From: Acidimicrobiales bacterium
GTDB taxonomy: Bacteria > Actinomycetota > Acidimicrobiia > Acidimicrobiales > Ilumatobacteraceae
DNA: 5,948 nt
Reading direction: 5' to 3'
Assembly (NCBI GenBank): GCA_030833305.1
Contig: JAURHL010000126.1
Location: forward strand, 1-5,948
In this document: positions 5,486 through 5,948 of the stretch, one piece after another
How positions within the stretch are numbered: the stretch's first letter is position 1
Layout of the letters: the number at the start of each line of letters is the position of its first letter
Program-made: the position numbers and the translations under genes
Notes under the pieces: generated by a model
The model's input: the letters and a program-made list of their open reading frames with translations, nothing else
What the model was told of the DNA's origin: nothing
The model's database searches: none

Positions 5486-5948
5486 TGGGCCAGAAGATCA
5501 ATCCCTACGGCTTCCGCCTTGGCGTGACCACCGAATGGAAGAGCCGTTGGTTCAGCGAGCGCCAGTACAAGGAATACCTCACCGAGGACTGGAAGATTCG
5601 CGCGTTCATCAATGATTCGTTGCCCGATGCCGCGATCTCGCGCGTCGAAGTGGAGCGCAAGCGCGGAGAGACCCTCAAGGTCGACATCCACACCGCTCGC
5701 CCCGGCATCGTCATCGGTCGCCGCGGCGCTGAGGCCGATCGCATCCGTGCAGACCTCGAGAAGCTCACGGGCAAGCAGGTGCAGCTCAACATCCTCGAGG
5801 TGAAGAACCCCGAGATGGACGCCCAGCTTGTCGCCCAGGGCATCGCGGAGCAGCTCTCGAGTCGCGTGTCCTTCCGTCGCGCGATGCGCAAGGGCATGCA
5901 GAGCACCATGAAGGCGGGTGCCAAGGGCATCCGCGTGCAGGTCTCAGG
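5485..5948 (+). CDS. rpsC: 30S ribosomal protein S3 (3' end beyond window)
   Basis: The first 154 residues of S3 are present; the frame is still open at the window end. S3 binds the head of 16S rRNA near the mRNA entry channel and contributes to ribosomal helicase activity. The N-terminus MGQKINPYGFRLG is diagnostic. The type II KH domain carries its GxxG loop in RPGIVIGRRGAE (GRRG at 78-81). FRRAMRKGMQ at 130-139 aligns with the E. coli segment containing the helicase residues Arg131, Arg132 and Lys135; here these are Arg, Arg and Arg. AKGIRVQVS near the end starts the C-terminal domain. The ATG overlaps the rplV TGA by one base (TGATG). Upstream purines (GAGGAG at 5470-5475) supply a Shine-Dalgarno. 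From the canonical order, rplP and rpmC would be expected next. Confidence 0.97.
   Translation, partial: MGQKINPYGFRLGVTTEWKSRWFSERQYKEYLTEDWKIRAFINDSLPDAAISRVEVERKRGETLKVDIHTARPGIVIGRRGAEADRIRADLEKLTGKQVQLNILEVKNPEMDAQLVAQGIAEQLSSRVSFRRAMRKGMQSTMKAGAKGIRVQVS

Overview
This is high-GC DNA, probably from an actinobacterium. The ribosomal proteins have an actinobacterial look: L3 has Ser where E. coli has its methylated Gln, L22 has a long charged C-terminal tail, the likely -10 elements are of the TAnnnT type, and G/C-ending codons predominate. Some features, such as the SHGNHKHHR stretch of L3 and the missing rpsJ, would suit the Acidimicrobiia, but that assignment is only an inference.

Layout, all on the + strand. 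(1) 2-598: the 3' part of an HtrA/DegP-like serine protease gene, covering the catalytic Ser and one C-terminal PDZ domain. (2) 599-650: a short gap with a GC-rich hairpin and a -10-like element placed so that the next mRNA would start at its own ATG. (3) 651-1844: a complete 397-aa alpha/beta-hydrolase-fold protein of unknown substrate. (4) 1845-2186: a 342-bp non-coding region. It opens with an 18-bp perfect inverted repeat containing two perfect, oppositely oriented DnaA-box consensus sequences (TTATCCACA), followed by a candidate promoter and a leader with several hairpins. (5) 2187-5948: the S10-type ribosomal protein operon in canonical order, rplC-rplD-rplW-rplB-rpsS-rplV-rpsC, with rpsC cut by the window end.

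The seven ribosomal genes are packed with gaps of 4-16 bp or 1-base stop/start overlaps (TGATG, TAATG), so they are almost certainly one transcript with coupled translation. They encode 50S proteins L3, L4, L23, L2 and L22 and 30S proteins S19 and S3. The usual first gene, rpsJ (S10), is absent: rplC leads the operon and a hydrolase gene lies upstream. The two upstream genes have no evident functional link to the ribosomal operon.

I found no CRISPR array, insertion sequence, tRNA or rRNA. The coding content is mostly conventional. The points most worth a second look are the double DnaA-box palindrome, the hairpin-rich leader of an operon lacking rpsJ, the predicted leaderless hydrolase mRNA, and a His-to-Leu change in a highly conserved loop of L2.
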